Assembly (NCBI GenBank): GCA_023418915.1
Contig: JAEZYU010000061.1
Coordinates: forward strand, 62,001-126,000
Direction of reading: 5' to 3'
Source of the DNA: Bacillota bacterium
GTDB lineage: Bacteria; Bacillota; Clostridia; Acetivibrionales; DTU013
Length of the DNA stretch: 64,000 nt
A program made the position numbers and the translations under genes. The first letter of the stretch is position 1. The number at the start of each line of letters is the position of its first letter. Of the stretch, positions 50,932 to 59,555 are shown piece by piece. Under the pieces are notes generated by a model. It was not told where the DNA came from and searched no databases. It saw only the letters and a list, made by a program, of their open reading frames with translations.

Positions 50932-51981
50932 ATGTCAAACCATATTATCGAATTGGTCGATCTGGTAAAAGATTATGATGGTACGGAAGCATTAAAAGGC
51001 ATAAATCTATACATACGTCAGAATGAGTTCATAACACTGCTCGGCCCAAGCGGATGCGGTAAAACGACCACATTGCGGTTGATCGGCGGTTTTGAGAAGC
51101 CGTCCTCCGGCAAGGTGCTGTTCGAGGGCGTCGATATTACCAGCATGCCGCCATACAAAAGGAAAGTGAATACTGTTTTTCAGAAGTATGCTCTTTTTCC
51201 TCATATGAACGTTTCTGAAAATATAGCATTCGGGCTCCGGATCAAGAAAACAGACAAAAAAGCAATTCGTGATAGAGTAGCCAAAATGCTGGCAATGGTG
51301 AATCTTGAAGGATTCGAAAAGCGTTCAGTGGAATCGCTGAGCGGAGGTCAGCAGCAAAGGATCGCAATAGCACGCGCACTCGTCAACGAGCCTGAGGTCC
51401 TTTTACTGGATGAACCGCTGGGAGCTCTGGATCTTAAGCTCCGCAAAGACATGCAGCTGGAGCTCAAGAGGATGCAGCAGCAGCTCGGCATAACCTTCAT
51501 TTATGTCACGCACGATCAGGAGGAGGCATTGACCATGTCCGACACAATCGTCGTGATGCAAAGGGGCACTATACAGCAAATAGGGACTCCACAGGACATA
51601 TATAATGAACCGAAAAATGCTTTTGTGGCAGATTTTATTGGAGAGAGCAATATAATAGACGGCGTAATGCTCGAAGATTACCATGTCAGATTCGCAGACC
51701 ATGAATTCGACTGTGTCGACAAAGGCTTTAGCATCAACGAAAACGTCGATGTAGTCGTACGCCCTGAGGACATAAGGCTCATTAAGGGAAATGACGAACT
51801 GCTGCAGGGTGTTGTAAAATCTGTCATATTTAAAGGTGTCCATTATGAGATGCAGGTAACCGACAACAACGGTTACAACTGGATTGTGCACAGCACTACG
51901 ATGGAACCGGTCGATTCCGAAGTGGGGCTCTATATACAACCCTGCGATATACAAATAATGAAAAAGGTGCCTGCGATATGA
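50932..51981 (+). CDS. potA: Spermidine/putrescine ABC transporter ATPase
   Basis: A 349-residue ATPase. Walker A GPSGCGKTTTLRLIGG near 38, signature LSGGQQQRIAIARAL near 136 and Walker B VLLLDEPLGALD near 157 are all intact. A C-terminal TOBE-type regulatory domain follows (VVVRPEDIRLIKGND). It powers import of polyamines by PotB and PotC. The stop overlaps the potB start (ATGA). AAGGAG precedes the ATG. Confidence 0.96.
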   Translation: MSNHIIELVDLVKDYDGTEALKGINLYIRQNEFITLLGPSGCGKTTTLRLIGGFEKPSSGKVLFEGVDITSMPPYKRKVNTVFQKYALFPHMNVSENIAFGLRIKKTDKKAIRDRVAKMLAMVNLEGFEKRSVESLSGGQQQRIAIARALVNEPEVLLLDEPLGALDLKLRKDMQLELKRMQQQLGITFIYVTHDQEEALTMSDTIVVMQRGTIQQIGTPQDIYNEPKNAFVADFIGESNIIDGVMLEDYHVRFADHEFDCVDKGFSINENVDVVVRPEDIRLIKGNDELLQGVVKSVIFKGVHYEMQVTDNNGYNWIVHSTTMEPVDSEVGLYIQPCDIQIMKKVPAI

Positions 51982-52802
51982 AAAAGGGATGGATATCTTA
52001 TCCGTATATGATCTGGATGATAATATTCATAATCGTACCGCTGATACTCGTGCTGTATTACAGTCTTACCGCAACAGTCGACGATACAGTGATTTTTTCA
52101 CTGGACAATTTCGCAAGAGTATTTCAGCCAACATATTTAAAGGTACTGTGGAGATCGATTGCCCTGGCTTTGGTAAGTACTATGATTTGCCTGCTATTGG
52201 GGTATCCGGTTGCCATGATCCTTTCCGGCAGAGATCTGAGTAAGAAAAGCACGCTTGTAATGCTTTTTGTCATTCCGATGTGGATGAATTTCCTGCTCAG
52301 GACATATGCCTGGATGACTCTGCTTGACCGAAAGGGTGTCATCAATTCGATCCTCGGTATGCTAGGCCTGCCACAGGTCAACATACTCTATACTGATTAT
52401 GCTGTTATACTGGGTATGGTATATAACTTTCTACCCTTTATGGTACTGCCAATATTTTCGGTACTCAGCAAGATAGACAAAAGCCTGATCGAAGCTGCGG
52501 AAGATTTGGGATCGGACTCAATCACAGTATTCAGGAGAGTCGTATTCCCTCTAAGCCTGCCTGGCGTTGTATCAGGCATAACGATGGTATTCATGCCTGC
52601 GGTCACCACCTTTATTATTTCCAAGCTGCTCGGAGGCAGCCAGTATATGCTTATAGGCAATCTCATTGAAACCCAGTTTATGCGCGCATACGACTGGAAC
52701 TTCGGCTCAGCCTTATCGATCATAATGATGCTGCTGATACTGGCCAGTATGGGAATCATGTCAAGATACGACAAAGAAGAGGCAGGAGGTGGGCTGTTTT
52801 GA
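51978..52802 (+). CDS. potB: Spermidine/putrescine ABC transporter permease PotB
   Basis: A 274-residue six-span membrane protein. The ATPase-docking loop is 'SLIEAAEDLGSDSITVFRRV' near 175. It starts KKGWISYPYMIWMIIFIIVP, the usual first span. It is translationally coupled to potA and potC. Together with PotC it forms the polyamine channel. Confidence 0.95.
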   Translation: MKKGWISYPYMIWMIIFIIVPLILVLYYSLTATVDDTVIFSLDNFARVFQPTYLKVLWRSIALALVSTMICLLLGYPVAMILSGRDLSKKSTLVMLFVIPMWMNFLLRTYAWMTLLDRKGVINSILGMLGLPQVNILYTDYAVILGMVYNFLPFMVLPIFSVLSKIDKSLIEAAEDLGSDSITVFRRVVFPLSLPGVVSGITMVFMPAVTTFIISKLLGGSQYMLIGNLIETQFMRAYDWNFGSALSIIMMLLILASMGIMSRYDKEEAGGGLF

Positions 52803-53599
52803 AAAAGATGATAAAAAAGCTTTATTTATTTCTCATATTTGCTTTTTTATATGCACCGGTACTTACACTGATCATATTTTCATTCAACAACTCCAAGTCC
52901 CGCGCCAATTGGGACGGCTTTACGCTGAAATGGTACGCTGCACTTTTTCGGGACAGACAGATAATGACGTCGCTGTACTATACTCTGCTCATCGCACTGC
53001 TATCCTCGCTGATAGCGACCATAGCCGGCACAGCGGCAGCGGTCGGGATATTCAACATGAAAAAGGTACTCAGATCCTTAGTAATGAACGTCACATATCT
53101 TCCCGTTCTTAATCCTGATATAGTGACAGGTATATCACTAATGATCCTGTTTATATTCATCAAACTGAATCTGGGATTTTTAACGCTGCTGCTTGCCCAT
53201 ATAACATTTAATATACCGTATGTGATACTGTCTGTGCTTCCAAAGCTCAAACAGCTCAACAAGCATTTGTATGAGGCAGCGCTCGACCTGGGAGCGGAAC
53301 CGGTCAAAGCTTTTTTCAAGGTCATACTGCCGGAGATCATGCCGGGCATCGTGACCGGTTTCCTGCTGGCCTTCACACTTTCACTGGATGATTTTATAAT
53401 AAGCTTCTTTACCACAGGTTCAGGGGTATCTACACTGTCCATCACCGTATACTCGATGGCAAGGCTGGGCATCAATCCAAAGATAAATGCGCTGTCAACG
53501 CTGATGTTTGCTGCAGTGCTTGGACTTCTGCTCATTATAAACAAGCGGTCGACGTCTAACAATAAGGATGAAACCGCCAGGTTAGGCAACCTGATATGA
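52799..53599 (+). CDS. potC: Spermidine/putrescine ABC transporter permease PotC
   Basis: A 266-residue six-span permease with the docking loop 'HLYEAALDLGAEPVKAFFKV' near 160 and the conserved LAFTLSLDDFIISFFTTG. The TTG start overlaps the potB stop and has AGGAGGTGGG upstream. The last 15 residues are charged and probably cytoplasmic. Confidence 0.95.
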   Translation: MKKMIKKLYLFLIFAFLYAPVLTLIIFSFNNSKSRANWDGFTLKWYAALFRDRQIMTSLYYTLLIALLSSLIATIAGTAAAVGIFNMKKVLRSLVMNVTYLPVLNPDIVTGISLMILFIFIKLNLGFLTLLLAHITFNIPYVILSVLPKLKQLNKHLYEAALDLGAEPVKAFFKVILPEIMPGIVTGFLLAFTLSLDDFIISFFTTGSGVSTLSITVYSMARLGINPKINALSTLMFAAVLGLLLIINKRSTSNNKDETARLGNLI

Positions 53600-53665
53600 T
53601 TATACGCAATGTAAAAAATAAAAATGAAATATAAACATTAACGCAATTAAAGGAGAAATGAAAAG

Positions 53666-54742
53666 ATGAAGATCAACAGGGTTATGATAGTCACGGCAAT
53701 ACTTCTTGCACTTACTCTCTCTCTCGCCGCATGCACCGCACCAAACTCAGGCGGCAGTACAGACAAGCCTGAAAATGTGACCATAAATGTTTTCAACTGG
53801 GGTGAATACATAGGAGAGACAACTATAGAGGATTTTGAAGATGCATATCCAAATATCAGGGTAAACTATGAAATTTTTTCGACTAATGAGGATATGTATG
53901 TAAAGATCAAAACAGGCGGCTCCGCTTACGATGTTGCAATCCCATCTGATTACATGATTAAAAGGATGCTTGATGAAGGCCTTTTAAGCAAGATAAGTAT
54001 GGATAATATACCGAACTACAAATTTATAGATCAGCGGTTCAAGGATCTTTCCTTCGACCCGGAAAACAGTTACTCAGTGCCTTACATGTGGGGAACTGTA
54101 GGAATCTTGTACAATAAAACAATGATAAACGACACCATTGACAGTTGGGATGACCTCTGGAGGGAAGAATACAGAAAACAGATCCTGATGCCCGACAGCG
54201 AAAGGGACAGCATCGGCATTACACTGAAAATGCTGGGGTATTCAATGAATACGCACAACATTGATGAACTTGAGCAGGCAAAGCAAAAGCTTATCGAACA
54301 GAAGCCTCTTGTTCTGGCATATGTAGTCGACGAGGTAAAGGACATGATGATCGGCGAAAGCGCCGCTATTGCGGTAGTATGGTCAGGTGACGCTTACTTT
54401 TGTATGTCGGAGAACGAAAACCTCGAATATGTAATTCCTAAGGAAGGGACTAATTATTGGTTCGACTCAATGGTGATACCATCAACCAGCAAGCATCAGA
54501 AGGAAGCCGAGCTATTCATCGATTTTATGTGTGATCCGGAAGTAGCATTCAACAACGCAGACTACATCGGATATGCAACGCCTCACAGCGAAGTGATGAA
54601 AATGCTGGATCCTGAGCTTATAGCGGATCGTAACGCATACCCTTCCCAGGACGATCTTGCGGGCTATGAGATATTTGAATACCCAGGTGATGATATAAAT
54701 AAGGAATATACCCGTATCTGGACAGAAATTAAATCCGAATGA
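53666..54742 (+). CDS. potD: Spermidine/putrescine-binding lipoprotein PotD
   Basis: A 358-residue binding protein. The signal peptide ends in lipobox SLAAC at about 19-23. The mature protein begins with the typical INVFNWGEYIGETTIEDFE. Further PotD motifs are YDVAIPSDYMIKRM and 'VPYMWGTVGILYNK', and the acidic and aromatic ligand residues lie in WSGDAYFC and NYWFDSMVIP. AAAGGAG precedes the ATG. It closes the operon; a terminator is at 54779. Confidence 0.96.
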   Translation: MKINRVMIVTAILLALTLSLAACTAPNSGGSTDKPENVTINVFNWGEYIGETTIEDFEDAYPNIRVNYEIFSTNEDMYVKIKTGGSAYDVAIPSDYMIKRMLDEGLLSKISMDNIPNYKFIDQRFKDLSFDPENSYSVPYMWGTVGILYNKTMINDTIDSWDDLWREEYRKQILMPDSERDSIGITLKMLGYSMNTHNIDELEQAKQKLIEQKPLVLAYVVDEVKDMMIGESAAIAVVWSGDAYFCMSENENLEYVIPKEGTNYWFDSMVIPSTSKHQKEAELFIDFMCDPEVAFNNADYIGYATPHSEVMKMLDPELIADRNAYPSQDDLAGYEIFEYPGDDINKEYTRIWTEIKSE

Positions 54743-54778
54743 GACACTCAACGCAGAAAAACTGATATACCTGATACC

Positions 54779-54813
54779 AAAGCTGTGTGACAAAAATCAT
54801 ACAGCTTTATTGC
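54779..54813 (+). terminator. Terminator after potD
   Basis: AAAGCTGTGTG and CATACAGCTTT pair around an eight-base loop and are followed by ATT. The U-run is short, so the strength is uncertain. Confidence 0.6.
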
Positions 54814-55000
54814 GAATAAGGTCATCCAAAGGCAATATACGAGGATACGGGAAATATAGAGCCCCAAACGCCTGTATAATAGGCACAATCTGGGCATGAG
54901 GCAAAATAATGTGCTTCTCTTTTCGTTTATAGTGAAGTATAATAGAGGTAGAATTTATCAAGGTATGCCGGTAGTACATGTCGGATATTTTGGAGAAGCT

Positions 55001-55627
55001 ATGAAGATCGAAAGAATAAGCGAAAACATCATAAGGGTCACAATAACATATACTGATCTCGAAGAGAGAAATGTGGATCTGAATGCGTTGAATTACAATA
55101 CACCTGCTGCTCAGGAATTCTTCTGGGATCTGATGGAGCAGGCGGAAGATCAGCTTGGTTTCAGTCTTACCGATTCACAGCTGATAATAGAGCCGGTACC
55201 TGATTCAAACGACGGCTTTGTAATAAATATCACCAAGGTAGATGAAGACGGAGAATTTGAATCTATCCATAAATATATCAAAAACAGAATGAAAAAGAGC
55301 GATCTCCGTGTCAAGAAAAAAAGCCGCAAGGTATCATCTCCGCTTCTGATCTACTCATTCAGATCGCTGAATGACATTTCCGAGCTGGCAGAAAAACTGG
55401 ATATGCATTACAGTGGCGAAACAACATTATATAAATGCAGGGATACCTACTATCTCACTCTTGCGAAAAACGGCCTGCTGTCATCAGATATGAAAATGTT
55501 TGAGCTGATGCTTGCTGAATATGGTACAAAGATATCAAATATCAATTTTATAGAAGGATATTTGAACGAATACGGAGAGAAAATCATAGAGTACAACGCA
55601 TTGGAAGTACTGCAAAAGTTCTATTAA
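55001..55627 (+). CDS. mecA: Adaptor protein MecA
   Basis: A 208-residue adaptor that delivers substrates to the ClpC-ClpP protease. The N-terminal substrate-binding half starts MKIERISENIIRVTITYTD and includes FFWDLMEQAEDQLGF. The C-terminal ClpC-binding half (about 120-208) has LIYSFRSLNDISELAEKL and KCRDTYYLTL. GGAG lies before the ATG at 55001; a longer frame from 54896 adds 35 unrelated residues. The terminator at 55690 ends it. It is transcribed alone. Confidence 0.93.
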   Translation: MKIERISENIIRVTITYTDLEERNVDLNALNYNTPAAQEFFWDLMEQAEDQLGFSLTDSQLIIEPVPDSNDGFVINITKVDEDGEFESIHKYIKNRMKKSDLRVKKKSRKVSSPLLIYSFRSLNDISELAEKLDMHYSGETTLYKCRDTYYLTLAKNGLLSSDMKMFELMLAEYGTKISNINFIEGYLNEYGEKIIEYNALEVLQKFY

Positions 55628-55689
55628 ACGGCGGCATAGCGAAAGCCTTTAGCGGCAGATCACACATACTGTCCACAGATCGTCTGACC

Positions 55690-55726
55690 ACAAGTGATGT
55701 GATATCATGCGCATCACTTGTTTTTG
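55690..55726. terminator. Bidirectional terminator between mecA and the VanW gene
   Basis: ACAAGTGATG and CATCACTTGT arms, followed by TTTTTG on the plus strand. The stop codon of the minus-strand VanW gene lies within the hairpin. Confidence 0.75.
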
Positions 55727-57045
55727 TTTTCCCACTCTGTATCAGGAGGAATTTGTACTATTGAAGATTCTGCTTCATATGAGTCGGTGCTGATAAGCTC
55801 TTCGTTTCTATAAACCTTGACTGTGATCCCATCCTTACCGGGATCCAATATGACCCTTTCACCTGGCTTAAGGTTTTCATTTTCCATAAAGTAAACAGGT
55901 GGAGAGAACTCCTGTACAATTTCCTTGGTGATCACACATTCATCTGTCTTGTCCTCTCTGCTGCCTGCAACTGCAACCGTAAGAACACTCCCCTGCATCA
56001 CGGCAAATATGGCGAGTGTGTTTTTGTAAGGGTTGGAAAACCTGAGGTCACCTGCATCAGAAGAGATCCATGAATCCAGTCCCGGCTCGATATAATCAAC
56101 CGACAGCTTGTGCTGCACCCTTGCAGTTATAGAATCCTTTGGAAGGCCTGCTTTGAGCAGAGCAGCATAAAGCGTGGACGCAACCTGACTGTAGCCTTCA
56201 TCATAGTTGGGCTCTGATATCGCAGCACTCATACACTCCACGAAGGATACCTTGTCTCTTCCGGTTTCATCTCCGGACGGTGCTATCATAAGCCCATTGA
56301 TGGCTTCTACAGCAAGCTGTATACTCCTGGATAAAGCAGCATCTGAAATGCTCGTGGAATATTCTCCGAGCACGACCTGTATACTTTCGTAGTGCCTCAT
56401 TTGAACATCGGCGTCGATGGTTTTGAGAGCACCTCCGTTATTGAGATCGATCGTTTCGAACGGATCGGAAGAGAGGTGAGCGCGTATCAATTCTGTTGTG
56501 TTATTTACATTTAGTGAGATGCCCGGATTATCGGGAATTTTTTCAATCAAACCATCCTTATAATATATACCGGCATCCGTCGGAGCTGTATCTATTCTTT
56601 CGGATAATTCAATCAGCTCCATCCTCAGCTTGCTTTCATTGAAATGTACAACTGGATTCAATACGGTGCCGTAGCGGCCGAAATATGTATTTACCAAACG
56701 GGGCAGATCGCTGGGCCCCTTTATGGAATTGAGCGGCTTTATGGTCATTTCACCATCGATAGCTGCTTCTATGGCAGAGAAAGGTATCTCATAGATTTCA
56801 TCATCTTTACTGAGTCTGAGCGCATGCGTATCGAACCTGGCTCCGTAATCGGCTTCAATTAGCTGAGCGGCTTCGTTATAACCTTTTTCGCTGATATCGA
56901 TTTCGCCTGCATAAACATTGGCGGGGACTTCCTTTTGAGAAACTGAAAACAGCATAACAATCCCGGCAGTCATTGCCATCAGGCTTTGAACCAATATGAG
57001 CAAAAAAATTAGCAGCGTTTTCCCAGTCTTTTTCACTAAAAACAA
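55714..57045 (-). CDS. VanW-family membrane-anchored protein
   Basis: A 443-residue protein. One membrane span at about 9-33 anchors it outside the cell. Two peptidoglycan-binding-like units (about 45-190, e.g. ALRLSKDDEIYEIPFSAIEA) lead to a VanW-like region near 250-340 (GYSQVASTLYAALLKAGLPK, then RFSNPYKNTLAIFAV). A G5-like C-terminus ends it (ENLKPGERVILDPGKDGITV). VanW is an accessory of some vancomycin-resistance clusters, but most family members are chromosomal wall proteins of unknown role, and there are no van genes here. The gene shares its terminator with mecA. Confidence 0.85.
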   Translation of the reverse strand: MFLVKKTGKTLLIFLLILVQSLMAMTAGIVMLFSVSQKEVPANVYAGEIDISEKGYNEAAQLIEADYGARFDTHALRLSKDDEIYEIPFSAIEAAIDGEMTIKPLNSIKGPSDLPRLVNTYFGRYGTVLNPVVHFNESKLRMELIELSERIDTAPTDAGIYYKDGLIEKIPDNPGISLNVNNTTELIRAHLSSDPFETIDLNNGGALKTIDADVQMRHYESIQVVLGEYSTSISDAALSRSIQLAVEAINGLMIAPSGDETGRDKVSFVECMSAAISEPNYDEGYSQVASTLYAALLKAGLPKDSITARVQHKLSVDYIEPGLDSWISSDAGDLRFSNPYKNTLAIFAVMQGSVLTVAVAGSREDKTDECVITKEIVQEFSPPVYFMENENLKPGERVILDPGKDGITVKVYRNEELISTDSYEAESSIVQIPPDTEWENKNK

Positions 57046-57101
57046 CTCCGTAAAAATTTTTTCATTTGTTATCCGGGTACCGCCGGACAGTAATCTATTA
57101 A

Positions 57102-57134
57102 AAAAGTATAAAGCACTCAGTACTTTATACTTTT
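57102..57134 (-). terminator. Terminator after the PRC-barrel gene
   Basis: AAAAGTATAAAG and CTTTATACTTTT are perfect 12-base arms with a nine-base loop. On the minus strand a T-run follows. It lies between the PRC-barrel gene stop and the VanW gene start. Confidence 0.75.
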
Positions 57135-57141
57135 ATCAGCC

Positions 57142-58044
57142 TCATGCCCTGTTGTTCATAACCAGCTCCACAAGCTTGCCTTTTTCCTTTGCCTCGTCTA
57201 TTATCGCATCGTCTATCTGCATTCCTTCGCTTATTATTACGTTTCCATTGCTGTCCGTTATAGTCCTTGTAGCATATCTCCCTTTAAGGTATTGCCTCTG
57301 CCGCTGTTCAAAGAGAACCGATGCGTTGTCTCCCTGACTGTCATCCTGCTGTTCAGTCGTTTCAGCTGTGACGTCAGAAGTGCTTGCAGCTTCACCTTGG
57401 GCGCCATCAGCATCAGGCATCGCTATGTCTGGGAGTATTTCAGCAGGAATCGGCACACGGATTTCCTGCACCTGTTCCGTTTCCTCTATATAAGAGTTAT
57501 TTTTTTTTTCAGATTCAAACACTGCGTTATCAAATCCAAGCTGTTCAGGAGTGTCAAGCAATGCAGACTCAATATCTTCCTTTACGACTGTCAGATTCTT
57601 GCCGAATGTTATAACTGAATCACTTGGTATCAGACGTATCTGCTTCTGAGTAATATCGGCAATGAACTCCAGTCCATTTATCTTACAGCCGCCTTCCTCA
57701 TCGATATATATGTCGCCTATCTCGCCTATCAGTCTGCCTTTTTTAGTAAGCACCTTGGTTCCTTTGACCTTTATGTCATTCTGAAGGAGTTGTATAGCTG
57801 CGGGGATCTTGCTGATATCAGTTATAACATCCTCATTTTCTATAGTCAGTGCATATTCTCCTATGCCAAGGACATCCTCTGTCGGTATGACTCTGGCGCT
57901 GAAGATTTGTATACCGCTGTCTACAACGATATAGTCAATAGCTCCTCTGTCCGCATTTATGATTATGCTCTTTACTCTTCCGACCTCCAAGCCGTCGGAT
58001 ATGCTGATTATAGGCAGTCCAAGTATTTTTTGAGTTTTTTTCAT
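57142..58044 (-). CDS. PRC-barrel domain protein
   Basis: A 300-residue cytoplasmic protein with two PRC-barrel units at about 8-80 (ILGLPIISISDGLEVGRVKS) and 95-165 (GTKVLTKKGRLIGEIGDIYI). The middle is an acidic, low-complexity linker (DVTAETTEQQDDSQGDNAS). The last 60 residues return to order with GRYATRTITDSNGNVIISEG. Such proteins bind partner proteins or RNA; the specific role is not known. GGAGGG precedes the ATG. The gene downstream of its 3' end is separated by a terminator. Confidence 0.88.
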   Translation of the reverse strand: MKKTQKILGLPIISISDGLEVGRVKSIIINADRGAIDYIVVDSGIQIFSARVIPTEDVLGIGEYALTIENEDVITDISKIPAAIQLLQNDIKVKGTKVLTKKGRLIGEIGDIYIDEEGGCKINGLEFIADITQKQIRLIPSDSVITFGKNLTVVKEDIESALLDTPEQLGFDNAVFESEKKNNSYIEETEQVQEIRVPIPAEILPDIAMPDADGAQGEAASTSDVTAETTEQQDDSQGDNASVLFEQRQRQYLKGRYATRTITDSNGNVIISEGMQIDDAIIDEAKEKGKLVELVMNNRA

Positions 58045-58087
58045 TTAAAAATACCCTCCTTCATGTCGTAGCAGACCATATTGCCAA

Positions 58088-59368
58088 TCAAGCGCTTACT
58101 TCGGTAAGATTTTTAACGATCTCTTCCTTAACTTCATTTTCCATCGAGTCACCATATATATCATAATAGCTGTTCAATATATCCAGTGCCAGATCCATCT
58201 GACCAATCGATTTGTACATTACGCAAATATCAAGTATGATCCAGAAGGTAAGTCCTTTTTGAGGCTTTTTATCAAGAGCATACATGAAGTATAGGATCGA
58301 TCCTTCATGATCGCCCTGCTCTCTGAGCCTGAATGCTTCATCAATGCATTCCTCTATAGTCATAGCTTCGCTATCATGGATATTGTTTTCTATACCCATT
58401 TTATCAATATTTTCAGCACTGTCAACAGATTTTTCTTCGTTATTCATTTCAATAGGTGTATTTTCCGCAATTTCTGCTGGTATATTAGTCTTTTCGTCAT
58501 TCCTGTCGATAAAGTTTAGGTAAATCTGTTCTAAATAATTGTCACCAGCTGAATCAGTATCAGACGCTTCTTGATCAGCTTCCATTTTTCCCTCATCGCT
58601 GACTTCGGAATATATTTCGTACTTGTATGAATCCTCTGCCGAATTTAAAAGCTCTTGCAGATTTTCAGAAGAATCCCTCTGCTCCTGTGCTGTTTCACTG
58701 AACTGCTCTTGCCCTGCTGAAGCTTCACTGAACTGCTCTTGCCCTGCTGAAGCTTCACTGGACTGTTCTTGTCCTGCTGCTGTTTCACTGGACTGCTCTT
58801 GTCCTGCTGCAGCTTCAAAAACAGCAGCCTGTTCACTTAAAGCAGTCGCTGCTTCTGATTCAACTGCAGCCTCAGATGCATTTTCTTGCTGTGGCACAAC
58901 CTCTTCTGCAATACCTTTATGTATTATCTGCTCTGTATCAGCAGTTCGATTTGCCTCTGATTGTACAATCGTTTTTTGAACTGCATCAGCTCCAGTAATG
59001 CTGCTTTTACTTTCAGCTTTTCCGCCGACCGCCTCAGATTCGCCCTGTAATGGTTTAGCCCCTGACTTTCTTGTCTTGATCTTTGGGACAAGGCAAGAAA
59101 TCAGCACGCTAAGTATAAAAACTATGAACATATATGCAACAAATGCAGATATGGTAATTATCAATAGAAAAGATGCATCCGTACCACCGCTTTCACTCGC
59201 AGAAAGTGTGTTGAATATTCCGGGAAGAATAACTGCCGTGATCAGAGAAGCCAGTGTAACGGAAGCTACGGTTCTGAAATTGAGAACTTTTAGACGGTGG
59301 AAAACAGCTGACATTATGATACCGCTGACAGCCACCGTGCAAATAACAGCAATCATATAATCAGGCAT
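58088..59368 (-). CDS. Membrane protein with tetratricopeptide-like tail and repeat-rich linker
   Basis: A 426-residue protein. Three hydrophobic spans occupy about 1-95 (MIAVICTVAVSGIIMSAVF, then FLLIITISAFVAYMFIVFIL). A linker of about 190 residues follows, very rich in E, A, S and Q, with five 10-residue repeats (AGQEQSSEAS type) near 178-228. The last 90 residues are helical and tetratricopeptide-like (EAFRLREQGDHEGSILYFMY, then DICVMYKSIGQMDLALDILN). GGAGGT precedes the ATG. It lies 43 bp upstream of the PRC-barrel gene on the same strand, so the two may be co-transcribed. Function unknown. Confidence 0.82.
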   Translation of the reverse strand: MPDYMIAVICTVAVSGIIMSAVFHRLKVLNFRTVASVTLASLITAVILPGIFNTLSASESGGTDASFLLIITISAFVAYMFIVFILSVLISCLVPKIKTRKSGAKPLQGESEAVGGKAESKSSITGADAVQKTIVQSEANRTADTEQIIHKGIAEEVVPQQENASEAAVESEAATALSEQAAVFEAAAGQEQSSETAAGQEQSSEASAGQEQFSEASAGQEQFSETAQEQRDSSENLQELLNSAEDSYKYEIYSEVSDEGKMEADQEASDTDSAGDNYLEQIYLNFIDRNDEKTNIPAEIAENTPIEMNNEEKSVDSAENIDKMGIENNIHDSEAMTIEECIDEAFRLREQGDHEGSILYFMYALDKKPQKGLTFWIILDICVMYKSIGQMDLALDILNSYYDIYGDSMENEVKEEIVKNLTEVSA

Positions 59369-59555
59369 CCGGTAACCTCCTGACGTGCTTATATAAATAA
59401 GCAGATTTACAAATTAGTGAACATTCCATACATAATTCGATATTATATCACATAATTCCTTCTTTTTCATTTATTTCTTCCCTAAGAATATTCGATCCTG
59501 AGACTGGATGCACTTCATTACATTTTTATCGAAAGATAAGATAGCCGAAAATACT

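Noticed and set aside
55714..57045. Vancomycin-resistance interpretation of the VanW protein
   Set aside because: No vanHAX, vanRS or related genes nearby; VanW relatives are widespread chromosomal wall proteins.
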